Source: a virus
Strand: one strand, 5' to 3'
IMG/VR virus record: IMGVR_UViG_3300017763_005946
Location: 1 to 26,195 of that record
DNA length: 26,195 nt
A model generated the notes under the pieces. That model worked only from the letters and a program-made list of their open reading frames with translations, ran no database searches and had not been told where the DNA came from. Every line of letters begins with the position of its first letter. The first letter of the stretch is position 1. Positions 6,697 through 15,836 of this stretch are shown piece after piece. Both the position numbers and the translations under genes were made by a program.

Positions 6697-7424
6697 TGAC
6701 AGATAAAAGAATAATAGATAGTTTTATAGGTAAATACCATTTAGGTGGTAATATAGAACGAGTTAAGTGGGTTTCAGATGGTGAATCCCTTAAAGCAGAC
6801 TTTATAAATGATTCTCAAAATTTAGTAGGTAAAGTAGTATCTAAAAAATTTAAATTCCCTATAGGTGAATTTGGTATTTATAGTACTTCTACACTTAGTA
6901 AAATGTTAGGGATTCTTGAAAACGAAGTTATGTTTGAAATAGTCAAAGAAAATAAAATTCCCTCTAAATTTACTATTGGGGATACTGCTATGGATATTAA
7001 ATTTAACTTAGCAGACCCTCAAGTTATTCCTAAGGTACCTAATATTAATAAAACTGAAAATGATATTCATGTAGAATTAAATGAAGAATTTACTACACGT
7101 TTTATTAAATCTAAAGACGCAGTAGGTGAAGAAGTATTTTATGTTTCTACCCAAGATGGGTTTACTTCACCTGAAATAAAATTTACTATAGGGAATAGTA
7201 CATCTAATTCAGTATCTTTTGCTTCTCATATAGAAGATAGTAGTTCTGAAGGAGCATTAGATAATATCCCTTTTAATGCGGATTTAGTTAAAGAAATATT
7301 TAAACACAATAAACGTTTTGAATTAGGTTGGATGAGAGTAAATCCAAAAGGATTAATGTCTTTTGCATTTAAATTTGGAGACCTAGAAAGTAATTATTAT
7401 CTTGTAAGAAATCAAAATCAATAA
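6696..7424 (+). CDS. Sliding clamp, T4 gp45-like
   Basis: A 242-aa protein close to the 228 aa of T4 gp45. The call rests on length, on position between the polymerase and the clamp-loader genes, and on the pattern of the C-terminal half: IPFNADLVKEIFKHNK, then FELGWMRV, KGLMSFAFKFGD and YYLV, as in phage clamp second domains. The N-terminal half has the matching FPIGEFGIYSTSTLSKML pattern (about 53-70). It would form a ring on DNA that holds the polymerase and, in T4 biology, also supports late transcription. There are no catalytic residues to check, so a profile search would settle it. Confidence 0.82.
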   Translation: MTDKRIIDSFIGKYHLGGNIERVKWVSDGESLKADFINDSQNLVGKVVSKKFKFPIGEFGIYSTSTLSKMLGILENEVMFEIVKENKIPSKFTIGDTAMDIKFNLADPQVIPKVPNINKTENDIHVELNEEFTTRFIKSKDAVGEEVFYVSTQDGFTSPEIKFTIGNSTSNSVSFASHIEDSSSEGALDNIPFNADLVKEIFKHNKRFELGWMRVNPKGLMSFAFKFGDLESNYYLVRNQNQ

Positions 7425-7429
7425 AAAAT

Positions 7430-7726
7430 ATGGAAAATATACCTATTACACCGTTGGCTGATCGGATTTTAATCCAACCGATTGAAGCTGAAGAATCAAC
7501 CTACGGGAACATTGTTGTTCCTGATATGGGGAAGGATCGTCCTGACTTTGGAACAGTACTTGCAGTTGGGCCCGGCCGTTATGACAATAATGGTAATCTG
7601 GTACCTATGAGAGTAGAAGTAGGACAAAAAGTTATTATGCCTAAGTACGGGGCAAATACCGTAGAAATCGAAGGTGAAGAGTATGTACTCTCATCAGAAT
7701 CAGAAATTTTAGGAGTTATAAATTAA
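7430..7726 (+). CDS. groES: Co-chaperonin GroES
   Basis: A full-length 98-aa GroES. The start PLADRILIQPIEAEE matches the conserved N-terminal strand. The mobile loop STYGNIVVPDMGKDRP (about 24-39) carries the hydrophobic GroEL-binding tripeptide IVV. The GTVLAVGPGRYDNNGN roof loop and the VGQKVIMPKYGANTVEIEGEEYVL body follow. It is one of the few genes with a short non-coding leader (5 bases, A-rich), and groEL starts 6 bases after its stop. It most likely caps the phage GroEL next door, perhaps with different substrates from the host pair. Confidence 0.97.
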   Translation: MENIPITPLADRILIQPIEAEESTYGNIVVPDMGKDRPDFGTVLAVGPGRYDNNGNLVPMRVEVGQKVIMPKYGANTVEIEGEEYVLSSESEILGVIN

Positions 7727-7729
7727 TAA

Positions 7730-9360
<1,631 letters not shown>

Positions 9361-9361
<1 letters not shown>

Positions 9362-10251
9362 TGGATTTATTTGTAGAAAAATATAGACCTAAAGATTTAA
9401 ATGGCTTTGTTGGGGATAATACTATTAGAACCAAAATACAAGATTATTTAGATACAGGTAAACTACAAAATCTACTATTGTTTGGTCCAGCGGGGACAGG
9501 AAAAACCTCGCTGGCCAAACTAATAGTAGATCAATTAGAAGCTGATCATCTTTACATTAATGCTTCAGATGAACGAGGAATTGACACAATTAGAGATAAA
9601 ATAGTCCCATTTGCCTCTAGTATAGGATTTAATGGGCTAAAAATAGTTATATTAGATGAGGCAGATTACCTTACAGCTCAAGCCCAAGCAACCCTTAGGA
9701 ACGTTATTGAAACGTTTTCTACTAGCTGTCGTTTTATATTTACATGTAATTATCTGGACCGTATCATTAGTCCCTTACAGTCTCGTTGCGTTGCCTTTGG
9801 AATTACTCCACCTTCTAAAAAAGAAGTGGGACAACATGTTTTACAAATCTGTGAAAGTGAAAGAATTAACTTTACTAAGGAAGATCTGGGACAAATAATA
9901 ATTACCCATTACCCAGATATTAGAAAAATCCTTAACACAGTACAAGGTAGTGTAAAGGGGGGTAAATTAATTCTAGATTCAAAATCATTAGTTAATACTG
10001 ATTTTGAGAATAAAGTTGTAGCTGCTTTAAAAAATAAAGCTAAACTAAATGATATTAGACAAATAATTGCCGATAGTGGTGCACAACAATTTGAGTCATT
10101 ATTTAGGTGTTTATACGATAATGTAGAAGAGTATACTACAAAGGTAGGCGATGCCATTATAGTAATATCTCAATATCAATATGAATATAGTTTTGTTATT
10201 GATAAAGAAATTTGTGTAGCCGCTATGTTAAATAAATTATTAAAATTATGA
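9361..10251 (+). CDS. Clamp-loader ATPase, T4 gp44 / RFC small-subunit-like
   Basis: A 296-aa AAA+ ATPase with the start VEKYRPKDLNGFVG typical of RFC/gp44. It has Walker A GPAGTGKTS (42-50), Walker B VILDEAD (96-102), a sensor-1 FIFTCNYLDRI segment and the SRC arginine-finger motif (141-143). The C-terminal part is helical and fits the collar domain. With the gp62-like protein downstream it should form the loader that opens the clamp encoded at 6696-7424. In T4 the order is 62-44-45; here the clamp is first and the loader genes come after the chaperonins. Confidence 0.94.
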
Positions 10252-10370
10252 GTGTAAATTCACCCCAACAAAGATTAGAACAGTTTAGAGATTGGTATAA
10301 ATGGTTTAATAAGAAATATGACCGTTATGATAAAATCCGGTTTAAAAAGCCAAAAAAAACATATAAATAA
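10248..10370 (+). CDS. Small basic protein, 40 aa
   Basis: The ATG overlaps the clamp-loader stop (ATGA) and the TAA at 10368-10370 overlaps the next ATG by one base, so the ORF fits exactly between two genes. The protein is aromatic and strongly basic at its end (RDWYKWFNKKYDRYDKIRFKK), as expected for a nucleic-acid-binding or protein-tail peptide. No family recognised. Coding is supported only by the fit and by the coupled junctions. Confidence 0.6.
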   Translation: MSVNSPQQRLEQFRDWYKWFNKKYDRYDKIRFKKPKKTYK

Positions 10371-10594
10371 TGGACCCACAACAATTCAACATAGATCTAT
10401 CACAAACAACCCCAGTTCACTGTGATAAATGTCACCATGAACATTTTACAGAAGTATCCTTAATGCGTAAATTATCACCTATGTTATCCCCTAATGGACA
10501 ACCTGCATTGATCCCTATTTCTGTGTTTGCGTGTGCCAAGTGTGGTCATGTAAATGAAGAATTCTTACCTAAAGAAGCTAATGACTCCCTTTGA
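10370..10594 (+). CDS. Zinc-ribbon protein, 74 aa
   Basis: Two CxxC pairs (CDKC near residue 18 and CAKC near residue 55) are separated by about 35 residues, with KLSPMLSPNGQPALIPISVF between them and a CGHVNEEF end. This is a classic small zinc ribbon. Similar proteins occur beside replication genes in T4-like phages, but the function is unknown. It sits between the two clamp-loader subunit genes and overlaps the gp62-like gene by 14 bases if that gene starts at 10581. Confidence 0.78.
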   Translation: MDPQQFNIDLSQTTPVHCDKCHHEHFTEVSLMRKLSPMLSPNGQPALIPISVFACAKCGHVNEEFLPKEANDSL

Positions 10595-10994
10595 TTTTCT
10601 AAAATTAGTACATGATAAAAAGATTAAATGGGAGGATCTTAATGAAGACGAACAAAAAACCTATAATAAATTTATTATTAATAGAGCTTTAGGTTTTAAT
10701 AATAATATGTTAGATATAGTAAATCGTTTACAGGGATACGATGTTACCCCAAAAGAATCTTTTAAATATTATCAATCTATGACTGGTGATAAATTTAGAT
10801 TTAATAAATGGATAAAGGGTAGTAAGGAAAAATCTTATAACTCTGATTTACTTGTTATAGTAAGTACGTATTTTGAGTGTTCATGTAAGCAAGCTAAAGA
10901 ATATTTAGATGTTTTAGGGAAGAAAGAGACTAAAACCTTCCTTAAACATATAGGGTTACAAGAAAATAGAATTAAACAACTTTTAAAAAAATGA
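10581..10994 (+). CDS. Clamp-loader small subunit, T4 gp62-like
   Basis: From ATG 10581 the product is 137 aa, starting MTPFDFLKLVHDKK; an upstream in-frame ATG at 10554 would overlap the zinc-ribbon gene by 41 bases and is less likely. The pattern YNKFIINRALGFNNNMLDIV followed by KYYQSMTGDKFRFNKWIKG, then LVIVSTYFECSCKQAKEYLD, parallels T4 gp62 (YSKFMVENALSQ..., FNYLMAAVPRGKRYGKWAK, IIKLLAKRYQVNTNDAINY). In T4, gp62 is the non-ATPase subunit that bridges the gp44 ring to the clamp. This is a motif-by-motif comparison from memory without an alignment score; position beside the gp44-like gene supports it. Confidence 0.75.
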   Translation: MTPFDFLKLVHDKKIKWEDLNEDEQKTYNKFIINRALGFNNNMLDIVNRLQGYDVTPKESFKYYQSMTGDKFRFNKWIKGSKEKSYNSDLLVIVSTYFECSCKQAKEYLDVLGKKETKTFLKHIGLQENRIKQLLKK

Positions 10995-11827
10995 ATATAG
11001 GAATTATAGGACAAGGATTTGTTGGTAATGCAGTTTACCAAAAATTTAAAAACTATTATGACATATTAACGTATGACTTAGATAAATCTAAATGTAACTC
11101 TACATATAAAGATTTAGTTTTTAAAAGTGATACTATATTTTTATGTTTACCAACTCCGATGAATGAAGATGGGAGTTGTCATACTGATATCTTAGAAAAA
11201 GAATTAGTTAACATAGATTTATTAGCAAACGATCAAGAAGTCAAAAAAACAATTGTAGTAAAATCAACAGTATCACCCGGCACGATATCAAAATGGAATG
11301 ATAGATATTGTTCATTAAATATCATATTCAATCCTGAATTCCTTACAGAAGCAAACGCTGTAGAGGATTTTAACAATCAAAATAGAATTATACTTGGAGG
11401 CCCCCGCCCAGGGACTACTAAATTACGTAGAATTTATGCAAAGGTATTTCCTAAAGCTAAAATCATTAAAACAGGATCTACTCATGCTGAAATGGTTAAA
11501 TATATTACTAATTGCTTTTTAGCAACTAAAGTTTCATTCGCTAATGAAATTTATCAATTATGTGATGAGTTAGAGATTGATTATGATAAAGTAATAGAAT
11601 ATGCTATCTATGATGAAAGGTTAGGTAAATCACACTGGGCAGTCCCAGGACCTGATAGTGATTTTGGGTTTGGTGGACATTGTTTCCCTAAAGACATGAA
11701 CGCTTTAATTTATTTAGGGGATCAATTAGGTGTAGACCTAAAAACACTAAAATCAGCATTAGAAACTAACGATAAAGTTAGATCTAATAGAGATTGGGAA
11801 CAACAAAAAGGAAGAGCAATAATATGA
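10991..11827 (+). CDS. Short UDP-glucose/GDP-mannose dehydrogenase family protein
   Basis: A 278-aa NAD-dependent nucleotide-sugar dehydrogenase. It has the Rossmann motif GIIGQGFVG (4-12), NPEFLTEANAVEDF (114-127), the catalytic lysine region CFLATKVSFANE (about 175-186) and the active-site cysteine in GFGGHCFPKD (C231). These enzymes oxidise a UDP- or GDP-hexose twice to the uronic acid. Family members are usually about 390-450 aa and end in a third domain that binds the nucleotide; this protein stops about 45 residues after the catalytic cysteine, so that domain is missing. Either the substrate differs or another protein supplies the missing part. It precedes the carbohydrate island and may feed it a uronic acid. 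Confidence 0.85.
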   Translation: MNIGIIGQGFVGNAVYQKFKNYYDILTYDLDKSKCNSTYKDLVFKSDTIFLCLPTPMNEDGSCHTDILEKELVNIDLLANDQEVKKTIVVKSTVSPGTISKWNDRYCSLNIIFNPEFLTEANAVEDFNNQNRIILGGPRPGTTKLRRIYAKVFPKAKIIKTGSTHAEMVKYITNCFLATKVSFANEIYQLCDELEIDYDKVIEYAIYDERLGKSHWAVPGPDSDFGFGGHCFPKDMNALIYLGDQLGVDLKTLKSALETNDKVRSNRDWEQQKGRAII

Positions 11828-12180
11828 TTAACTTTACTAAAGAAGATGACGCCGCTGTAAAGTGGTGTGAAGAAAAATACCCTGAATTGACAGAAGAGTA
11901 TAAAAAAATTATGATGGAACAGTATGTTTTATTCTGTAAAAAACACCGTAATTATGGTACTTCAAATGTAAATGTAGGAACCAACCTTGAAACAGATGCT
12001 GATATTAAATTAGCACTTACAGGATTATGGTTTAGGATAAATGATAAAATCCAACGTTTAAAAAACTTGGTTGTAGTAGGAGAACCTGATACAGTAGGAG
12101 AACCTATAGAAGATACACTTAAAGATCTTAGTGTATATGGGATTATAGGGCAAATTGTACAACAAGGTAAGTTTAAATGA
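11824..12180 (+). CDS. DUF1599 / nucleotide-modification-associated domain 1-like protein
   Basis: The start at 11824 (ATGA overlap) gives 118 aa; an upstream GTG-type start is possible but would overlap more. The sequence LFCKKHRNYGTSNVNVGTNL, then ALTGLWFRINDKIQRLKNL, GEPIEDTLKDLSVYGII matches DUF1599 (Nmad1), a helical family linked by genome context to base modification in phages and common in Bacteroidota. The fold resembles MazG-type pyrophosphohydrolases, with acidic residues in the last two helices. It may therefore handle a modified nucleotide, in keeping with the 7-deazaguanine genes. The region holds a 12-base direct repeat that encodes VGEP twice. Confidence 0.72.
   Translation: MINFTKEDDAAVKWCEEKYPELTEEYKKIMMEQYVLFCKKHRNYGTSNVNVGTNLETDADIKLALTGLWFRINDKIQRLKNLVVVGEPDTVGEPIEDTLKDLSVYGIIGQIVQQGKFK
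12076..12105 (+). repeat. 12-base direct repeat, 18-base period, inside the DUF1599-like gene
   Basis: The 12-mer gtaggagaacct occurs at 12076-12087 and again at 12094-12105. The copies are in the same frame and encode VGEP-DT-VGEP, which suggests a short in-frame tandem duplication in a surface loop between two helices. No regulatory role is implied. Confidence 0.7.
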
Positions 12181-13106
12181 TTTTAGAAAACATACAAAAT
12201 ACGGTTGTCCCCCAAATGGACTTTGAAAAGTATAGGATGATTTCCTATACTCAACTTTCTTTATGGTTAGAGTGCCCCCATAAATGGAAATTAATGTATA
12301 TTGATAAAATGCGCCAACCCCCAAATATACATTTAGCATTTGGTTCTGCAATGCATGAAACTCTCCAAGAATATCTTGATTTAATGTATAATACATCAAT
12401 TAAAGCCGCTGATGAGTTTCCTATCTATGAAGATTTTCAACAACGCTTTATGCAGATGTATAAGGACTATAAAGAACAAATTGGTGAAAATTTTTCTACT
12501 AAAAAAGAAATTATGGAGTTTGTAAATGATGGTCTTAATATCATTGATTTTTTTCTCCAAAGGCGTCAGATGTATTTTTCAAAAAGGGGAACTAGATTAT
12601 TAGGTGTAGAAATGCCTATACTAACACCCCCTCACGAAGAGCATCCTAATATTATGCTTTATGGTAAACTTGACTTAGTATTCTATGATGAAGATCTTCA
12701 AAAAGTAACTATATGGGATATTAAAACATCTACTAGAGGTTGGGGGAAATGGGATAAAGAAAATAAAATTAAAATGGCTCAGATGGTTCTATATAAAAGA
12801 TATTTTGCGGAACAATATAATATCCCAGTTGATTCAATTGATTGTAAATATTTCATTGTAAAACGTAAAATCCCAAAAGATCCAAAATACCCTGCGATGG
12901 CTTCACGTATTCAAACATATGAACCCTCATCAGGTAAGGTAACTATGAATCGTGTATCTAAACATCTCCATGAATTTATTGAAGACTGTTTTAAGGATGA
13001 TATGTATCAGGTGAAGGAGTACACTAAAAACCCATCAGATAAAAACTGTAAGTGGTGTCCCTTTAAAGATAAACCTGAATTCTGTGATAAAAACCATACA
13101 AAATAA
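12177..13106 (+). CDS. PD-(D/E)XK nuclease, Cas4/RecB type, probable Fe-S protein
   Basis: A 309-aa nuclease of the RecB/Cas4/AddB family. The start SYTQLSLWLECPHKWKLMY is the usual family opening with one cysteine (C33). FGSAMHETLQEYL gives the histidine motif (H60), YGKLDLVF gives D166, IWDIKTST gives the D181-I-K183 catalytic pair, and AQMVLYKRYF gives the Q-x-x-x-Y motif. Three cysteines near the end (C291, C294, C303 in CKWCPFKDKPEFC) combine with C33 in the pattern that holds a 4Fe-4S cluster in Cas4 and AddB. It probably cuts or resects single-strand ends in recombination or host-DNA breakdown. No Cas genes lie nearby. Confidence 0.88.
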   Translation: MILENIQNTVVPQMDFEKYRMISYTQLSLWLECPHKWKLMYIDKMRQPPNIHLAFGSAMHETLQEYLDLMYNTSIKAADEFPIYEDFQQRFMQMYKDYKEQIGENFSTKKEIMEFVNDGLNIIDFFLQRRQMYFSKRGTRLLGVEMPILTPPHEEHPNIMLYGKLDLVFYDEDLQKVTIWDIKTSTRGWGKWDKENKIKMAQMVLYKRYFAEQYNIPVDSIDCKYFIVKRKIPKDPKYPAMASRIQTYEPSSGKVTMNRVSKHLHEFIEDCFKDDMYQVKEYTKNPSDKNCKWCPFKDKPEFCDKNHTK

Positions 13107-14121
13107 GCTATTTCCTTTTATAATAGCACTATCTGCTCTTTCCGTTTCAGCATCAGCTGCTTTCTACTCTATAAGTGGTTTAAGTAAGTTGTTTGCTGGA
13201 GCGGCATTTGCTGTTATAATAATGGCTGCTTCACTTGAAATAGCTAAATTAGTAATAGCCTCACTACTTTATCAATACCGAAAAAATTTACCTCGATTAT
13301 TAAAATACTACCTTTCAGTAGCTTGTTTGGTATTAATTTTAATTACATCAATGGGTATTTATGGTTTCTTATCTGCTGCGTATCAAGAAACTGCGGCTTT
13401 AGCTGGCAATATAGATGCTCAAATCTCTCTTATAGAAACTAAAAGGGATAATGTAAAAGAACAACTTACGATATACAGCGATGAAAAATCCTCTATTAAC
13501 GAGGCCGTGAGCGACCTGAGGTCTGGCTTATCTAACAATGTAATACAGTATAAAGACAAAGAAACTGGCCAACTAATAACAACAACTTCGTCATCTACTC
13601 GAAGAGCCTTAGAAAAACAACTTGATCAAGCTATTGAAAGACAGACTGAAATTAACTCTAGAGTAGATAACCTAAACCAACAGCTATTCGATTATGAAAC
13701 CGAAATAGTTGAGGTAACTAGTAATAATAACATAGCTGGCGAACTTGGTCCCCTTAAGTATTTATCTGGTTTAACAGGTAAACCAATGGACCAGATTATT
13801 AATATACTTTTATTGGTTATAATTTTTGTATTTGATCCACTTGCAATTGCACTTGTTATTGCAGCAAATTTTGCGTTTGAGCAATTAAAGCCAAAAAAAG
13901 TTATAGAAAAAGGAAATATAGTTGAAGAAGAAGAATGGGATGAAGATCATGCTCACGATATGGTTTTAAACCAAATGGTAGAGGAAGTGGGTGACGATTT
14001 ATTTGAAGAATCAACTAAAACAAATGTTTATGGGGAAAATATAGAAAAAAAATTAAAAATACTAGAACATCCTCGAGTAAAAGAAGCAATAAAACATGCT
14101 AAAAGGGCGGGGGAATTGTGA
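13084..14121 (+). CDS. Membrane protein with four helices and a central coiled coil
   Basis: A 345-aa protein starting at GTG 13084, overlapping the nuclease by 23 bases; the next in-frame ATG would remove the first helix, so GTG is favoured. Hydrophobic segments lie at about 10-30, 36-62, 75-97 and 238-265. Between the third and fourth is a charged helical region (about 100-215) with heptad-like spacing and a Gly/Thr/Ser-rich break near 160-172. The tail is very acidic (EEEEWDED near 285). Proteins with this plan, including an IFVFDPLAIALVIAAN-type last helix, are frequent in large marine phages and have no assigned function. It may act in the host inner membrane, for example in lysis control or exclusion, but that is a guess. 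Confidence 0.78.
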   Translation: MIKTIQNKLFPFIIALSALSVSASAAFYSISGLSKLFAGAAFAVIIMAASLEIAKLVIASLLYQYRKNLPRLLKYYLSVACLVLILITSMGIYGFLSAAYQETAALAGNIDAQISLIETKRDNVKEQLTIYSDEKSSINEAVSDLRSGLSNNVIQYKDKETGQLITTTSSSTRRALEKQLDQAIERQTEINSRVDNLNQQLFDYETEIVEVTSNNNIAGELGPLKYLSGLTGKPMDQIINILLLVIIFVFDPLAIALVIAANFAFEQLKPKKVIEKGNIVEEEEWDEDHAHDMVLNQMVEEVGDDLFEESTKTNVYGENIEKKLKILEHPRVKEAIKHAKRAGEL

Positions 14122-14131
14122 TTTATGTATA

Positions 14132-14151
14132 TGTATATGTAAACATATACA
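14132..14151. promoter_or_regulatory. Inverted repeat just before the RHH-like gene, candidate operator or RNA hairpin
   Basis: The two 9-base arms tgtatatgt and acatataca are separated by only AA, and the repeat ends 2 bases before the ATG at 14154. Two-fold symmetric sites of this size are typical operators for ribbon-helix-helix dimers, and the downstream gene looks like one, so autoregulation is plausible. It could also form a weak A/T-rich hairpin that covers the start site. It lies just after the membrane-protein stop, and the upstream GTG frame reads through it as a Tyr-Val repeat. Confidence 0.5.
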
Positions 14152-14153
14152 AC

Positions 14154-14345
14154 ATGGCACTAAAATTAACATCCGTAAAATTAGAAGAACGTTTATTTGA
14201 AGATTTTAAAGTTGCTTCAATTAGACAAAAGTTTAACCTTCAAAAACTAGTAAATAGAAGTATACATCTTTATTTAACTAATGAGGAATTTGCAAAAACT
14301 TTACATACACATACTGACCTAACCGTTAGTGGTAGTGGATTATAA
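14154..14345 (+). CDS. Small ribbon-helix-helix-like regulator, 63 aa
   Basis: From ATG 14154 the protein starts MALKLTSVKLEERLFEDFKV. A short strand (about 4-9) is followed by two helices (13-24 and 28-41, ending NRSIHLYLTNEEF), the usual layout of Arc/MetJ-type DNA-binding proteins. A longer frame from GTG 14118 would add a Tyr-Val repeat encoded by the inverted repeat and is unlikely to be the true start. The fold call is by pattern only. The gene closes the mixed region, and the largest non-coding spacer of the window follows it. Confidence 0.62.
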   Translation: MALKLTSVKLEERLFEDFKVASIRQKFNLQKLVNRSIHLYLTNEEFAKTLHTHTDLTVSGSGL

Positions 14346-14347
14346 AC

Positions 14348-14364
14348 AATAAAAAGGTTTTATT
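14348..14364 (+). other. Short A/T-only inverted repeat in the spacer before the carbohydrate island
   Basis: The 21-base spacer 14346-14366 is the longest non-coding stretch in the window. It holds aataaaa, a 3-base loop agg, and ttttatt, a perfect 7-base inverted repeat with no G-C pairs. It is too weak for a confident terminator and I see no standard promoter beside it. It may simply be an A-rich translation leader for the gene that starts at 14367. Confidence 0.3.
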
Positions 14365-14366
14365 TA

Positions 14367-15836
14367 ATGAAAAAAGGTTATATTCCCCAAGGGGAGAGAA
14401 AAAAAATACTATTCCTCTGTGATGATATTAGATTACACAGTGGTATAGGTACTATGGGCAAAGAGATTGTCCTAAACACAGCCCATCATTTTAATTGGGT
14501 AAATTTAGGGGCTGCCGTTAAGCACCCTGAACAGGGTAATGCTTATGATTTGAGCCCCCAGATAAATGAAGTAACTGGGTTATCTGATTCTAATGTGAAA
14601 GTAATTCCATGGAGTGGGTATGGAGATGACCAAATTATCCGTCAACTTCTTGAACAGGAAAAGCCAGATGCTATCCTTCATTTTACGGACCCACGTTATT
14701 GGACATGGTTATATAGAATGGAAAAGGAAATTAGAACTAAAATCCCTATGATTTTTTATACTATATGGGATGATTTACCTTATCCAATGTATAATAGAGA
14801 TTTTTATCGTTCAGATGACCTTCTTCTTTGTATTTCTAAACAAACTAAAAATCTAGTTAAAAATGTACTTAGGGACTACCCAAAAGAAGATTGGCAAACC
14901 CAATATGTCCCCCATGGCATAGATGATAAAAAATTCTTCCCTATTGTTAACGATTTTGAATTTGAAGCATTTAAAGAAAAATTCTATGAGGGTAAGGAAT
15001 ATGATTTTGTGGTATTTTGGAATAGCAGAAATATTCGCCGTAAAAATCCTGGTGATTTAGTTACTGCTTGGAGAATATTTACAGACCAATTAACCCCTGA
15101 ACAAGCTGAGCGTTGTTTATTCATAATGCACACAGACCCTATAGATAATAATGGTACAGATATACCTGCAGTTATTGAAACTATGTGTGATCCTAATAAA
15201 AATAAAATTAAATTTACTTATGGTAAATGTGATGAAAAAACCCTTAATTATTATTATAATATGGCAGATGCTCAATTTATGATGACTGATAATGAAGGGT
15301 GGGGATTATCACTCACAGAAGGCCTTATGGCTGGTAATATGCTAATAGCACCCGTTCAGGGGGGTATGCAAGACCAAATGCGTTTTGAAGATGAAAATGG
15401 TGATTGGATTAATTTTACGACTGAATTTCCTACTAATAGCAATGGTAAATACAAAAAATGCGGAGAATGGGCTATACCAATGTTTGGTAAAACACGTTCA
15501 TTAAAAGGTTCACCTCCTACCCCATATATTTATGCTACTCAAGTAGATATAGAAGATGCTGGTTTATCTCTTTTAAAATGTTACAATTTAGGAAAAGATG
15601 AAATTAAACGCAGAGGATTAAAGGGTCGTGATTGGTTATTATCTGAGGAAGCAAGAATGGCAGCTAGTGGTATGGGTCAGAATTTTATAGATAATATTGA
15701 TCATTTATTTGAAAATTGGGAACCTGTGGAAAAATTTAGTATAGAAAAAGTTGGTGACGGACACACCACATATAACCCAAACCCCGTCCAATATACCCCT
15801 GAATTTGAACAAAAATTAAAAGAAGTTTTAGCATGA
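14367..15836 (+). CDS. Glycosyltransferase, GT-B fold (GT4-like)
   Basis: A 489-aa protein. The N-terminal domain begins KILFLCDDIRLHSGIGTMGKEI (13-34), the glycine-rich donor/acceptor loop of GT4 enzymes. The C-terminal domain carries DNEGWGLSLTEGLMAGNMLIAP (about 306-327), which corresponds to the E-x-x-G-x-x-x-x-E motif that binds the nucleotide sugar. WNSRNIRRKNP near 222-232 is a typical inter-domain segment with basic phosphate contacts. It transfers a sugar from an NDP donor with retention; donor and acceptor are unknown. It opens the carbohydrate island and overlaps the next glycosyltransferase by 4 bases. Confidence 0.87.
   Translation: MKKGYIPQGERKKILFLCDDIRLHSGIGTMGKEIVLNTAHHFNWVNLGAAVKHPEQGNAYDLSPQINEVTGLSDSNVKVIPWSGYGDDQIIRQLLEQEKPDAILHFTDPRYWTWLYRMEKEIRTKIPMIFYTIWDDLPYPMYNRDFYRSDDLLLCISKQTKNLVKNVLRDYPKEDWQTQYVPHGIDDKKFFPIVNDFEFEAFKEKFYEGKEYDFVVFWNSRNIRRKNPGDLVTAWRIFTDQLTPEQAERCLFIMHTDPIDNNGTDIPAVIETMCDPNKNKIKFTYGKCDEKTLNYYYNMADAQFMMTDNEGWGLSLTEGLMAGNMLIAPVQGGMQDQMRFEDENGDWINFTTEFPTNSNGKYKKCGEWAIPMFGKTRSLKGSPPTPYIYATQVDIEDAGLSLLKCYNLGKDEIKRRGLKGRDWLLSEEARMAASGMGQNFIDNIDHLFENWEPVEKFSIEKVGDGHTTYNPNPVQYTPEFEQKLKEVLA

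Noticed and set aside
10362-10369. TATAAATA, the T4 late-promoter sequence (also at 23672-23679)
   Set aside because: The first copy ends immediately before an ATG and encodes the end of the 40-aa ORF; the second is inside a gene start. Both are expected by chance in such AT-rich DNA.
10554-10580. Upstream start for the gp62-like protein
   Set aside because: It would overlap the zinc-ribbon gene by 41 bases; MTPFDFL from 10581 fits better and leaves a 14-base overlap.
14118-14153. GTG start that would extend the RHH-like protein by 12 residues
   Set aside because: The added residues are a Tyr-Val run made by the inverted repeat, while ATG 14154 gives a normal start for the fold.
14348-14364. 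Rho-independent terminator before the carbohydrate island
   Set aside because: The 7-base stem has only A-T pairs and a 3-base loop, so it is too weak; no separate T-tract follows the stem.
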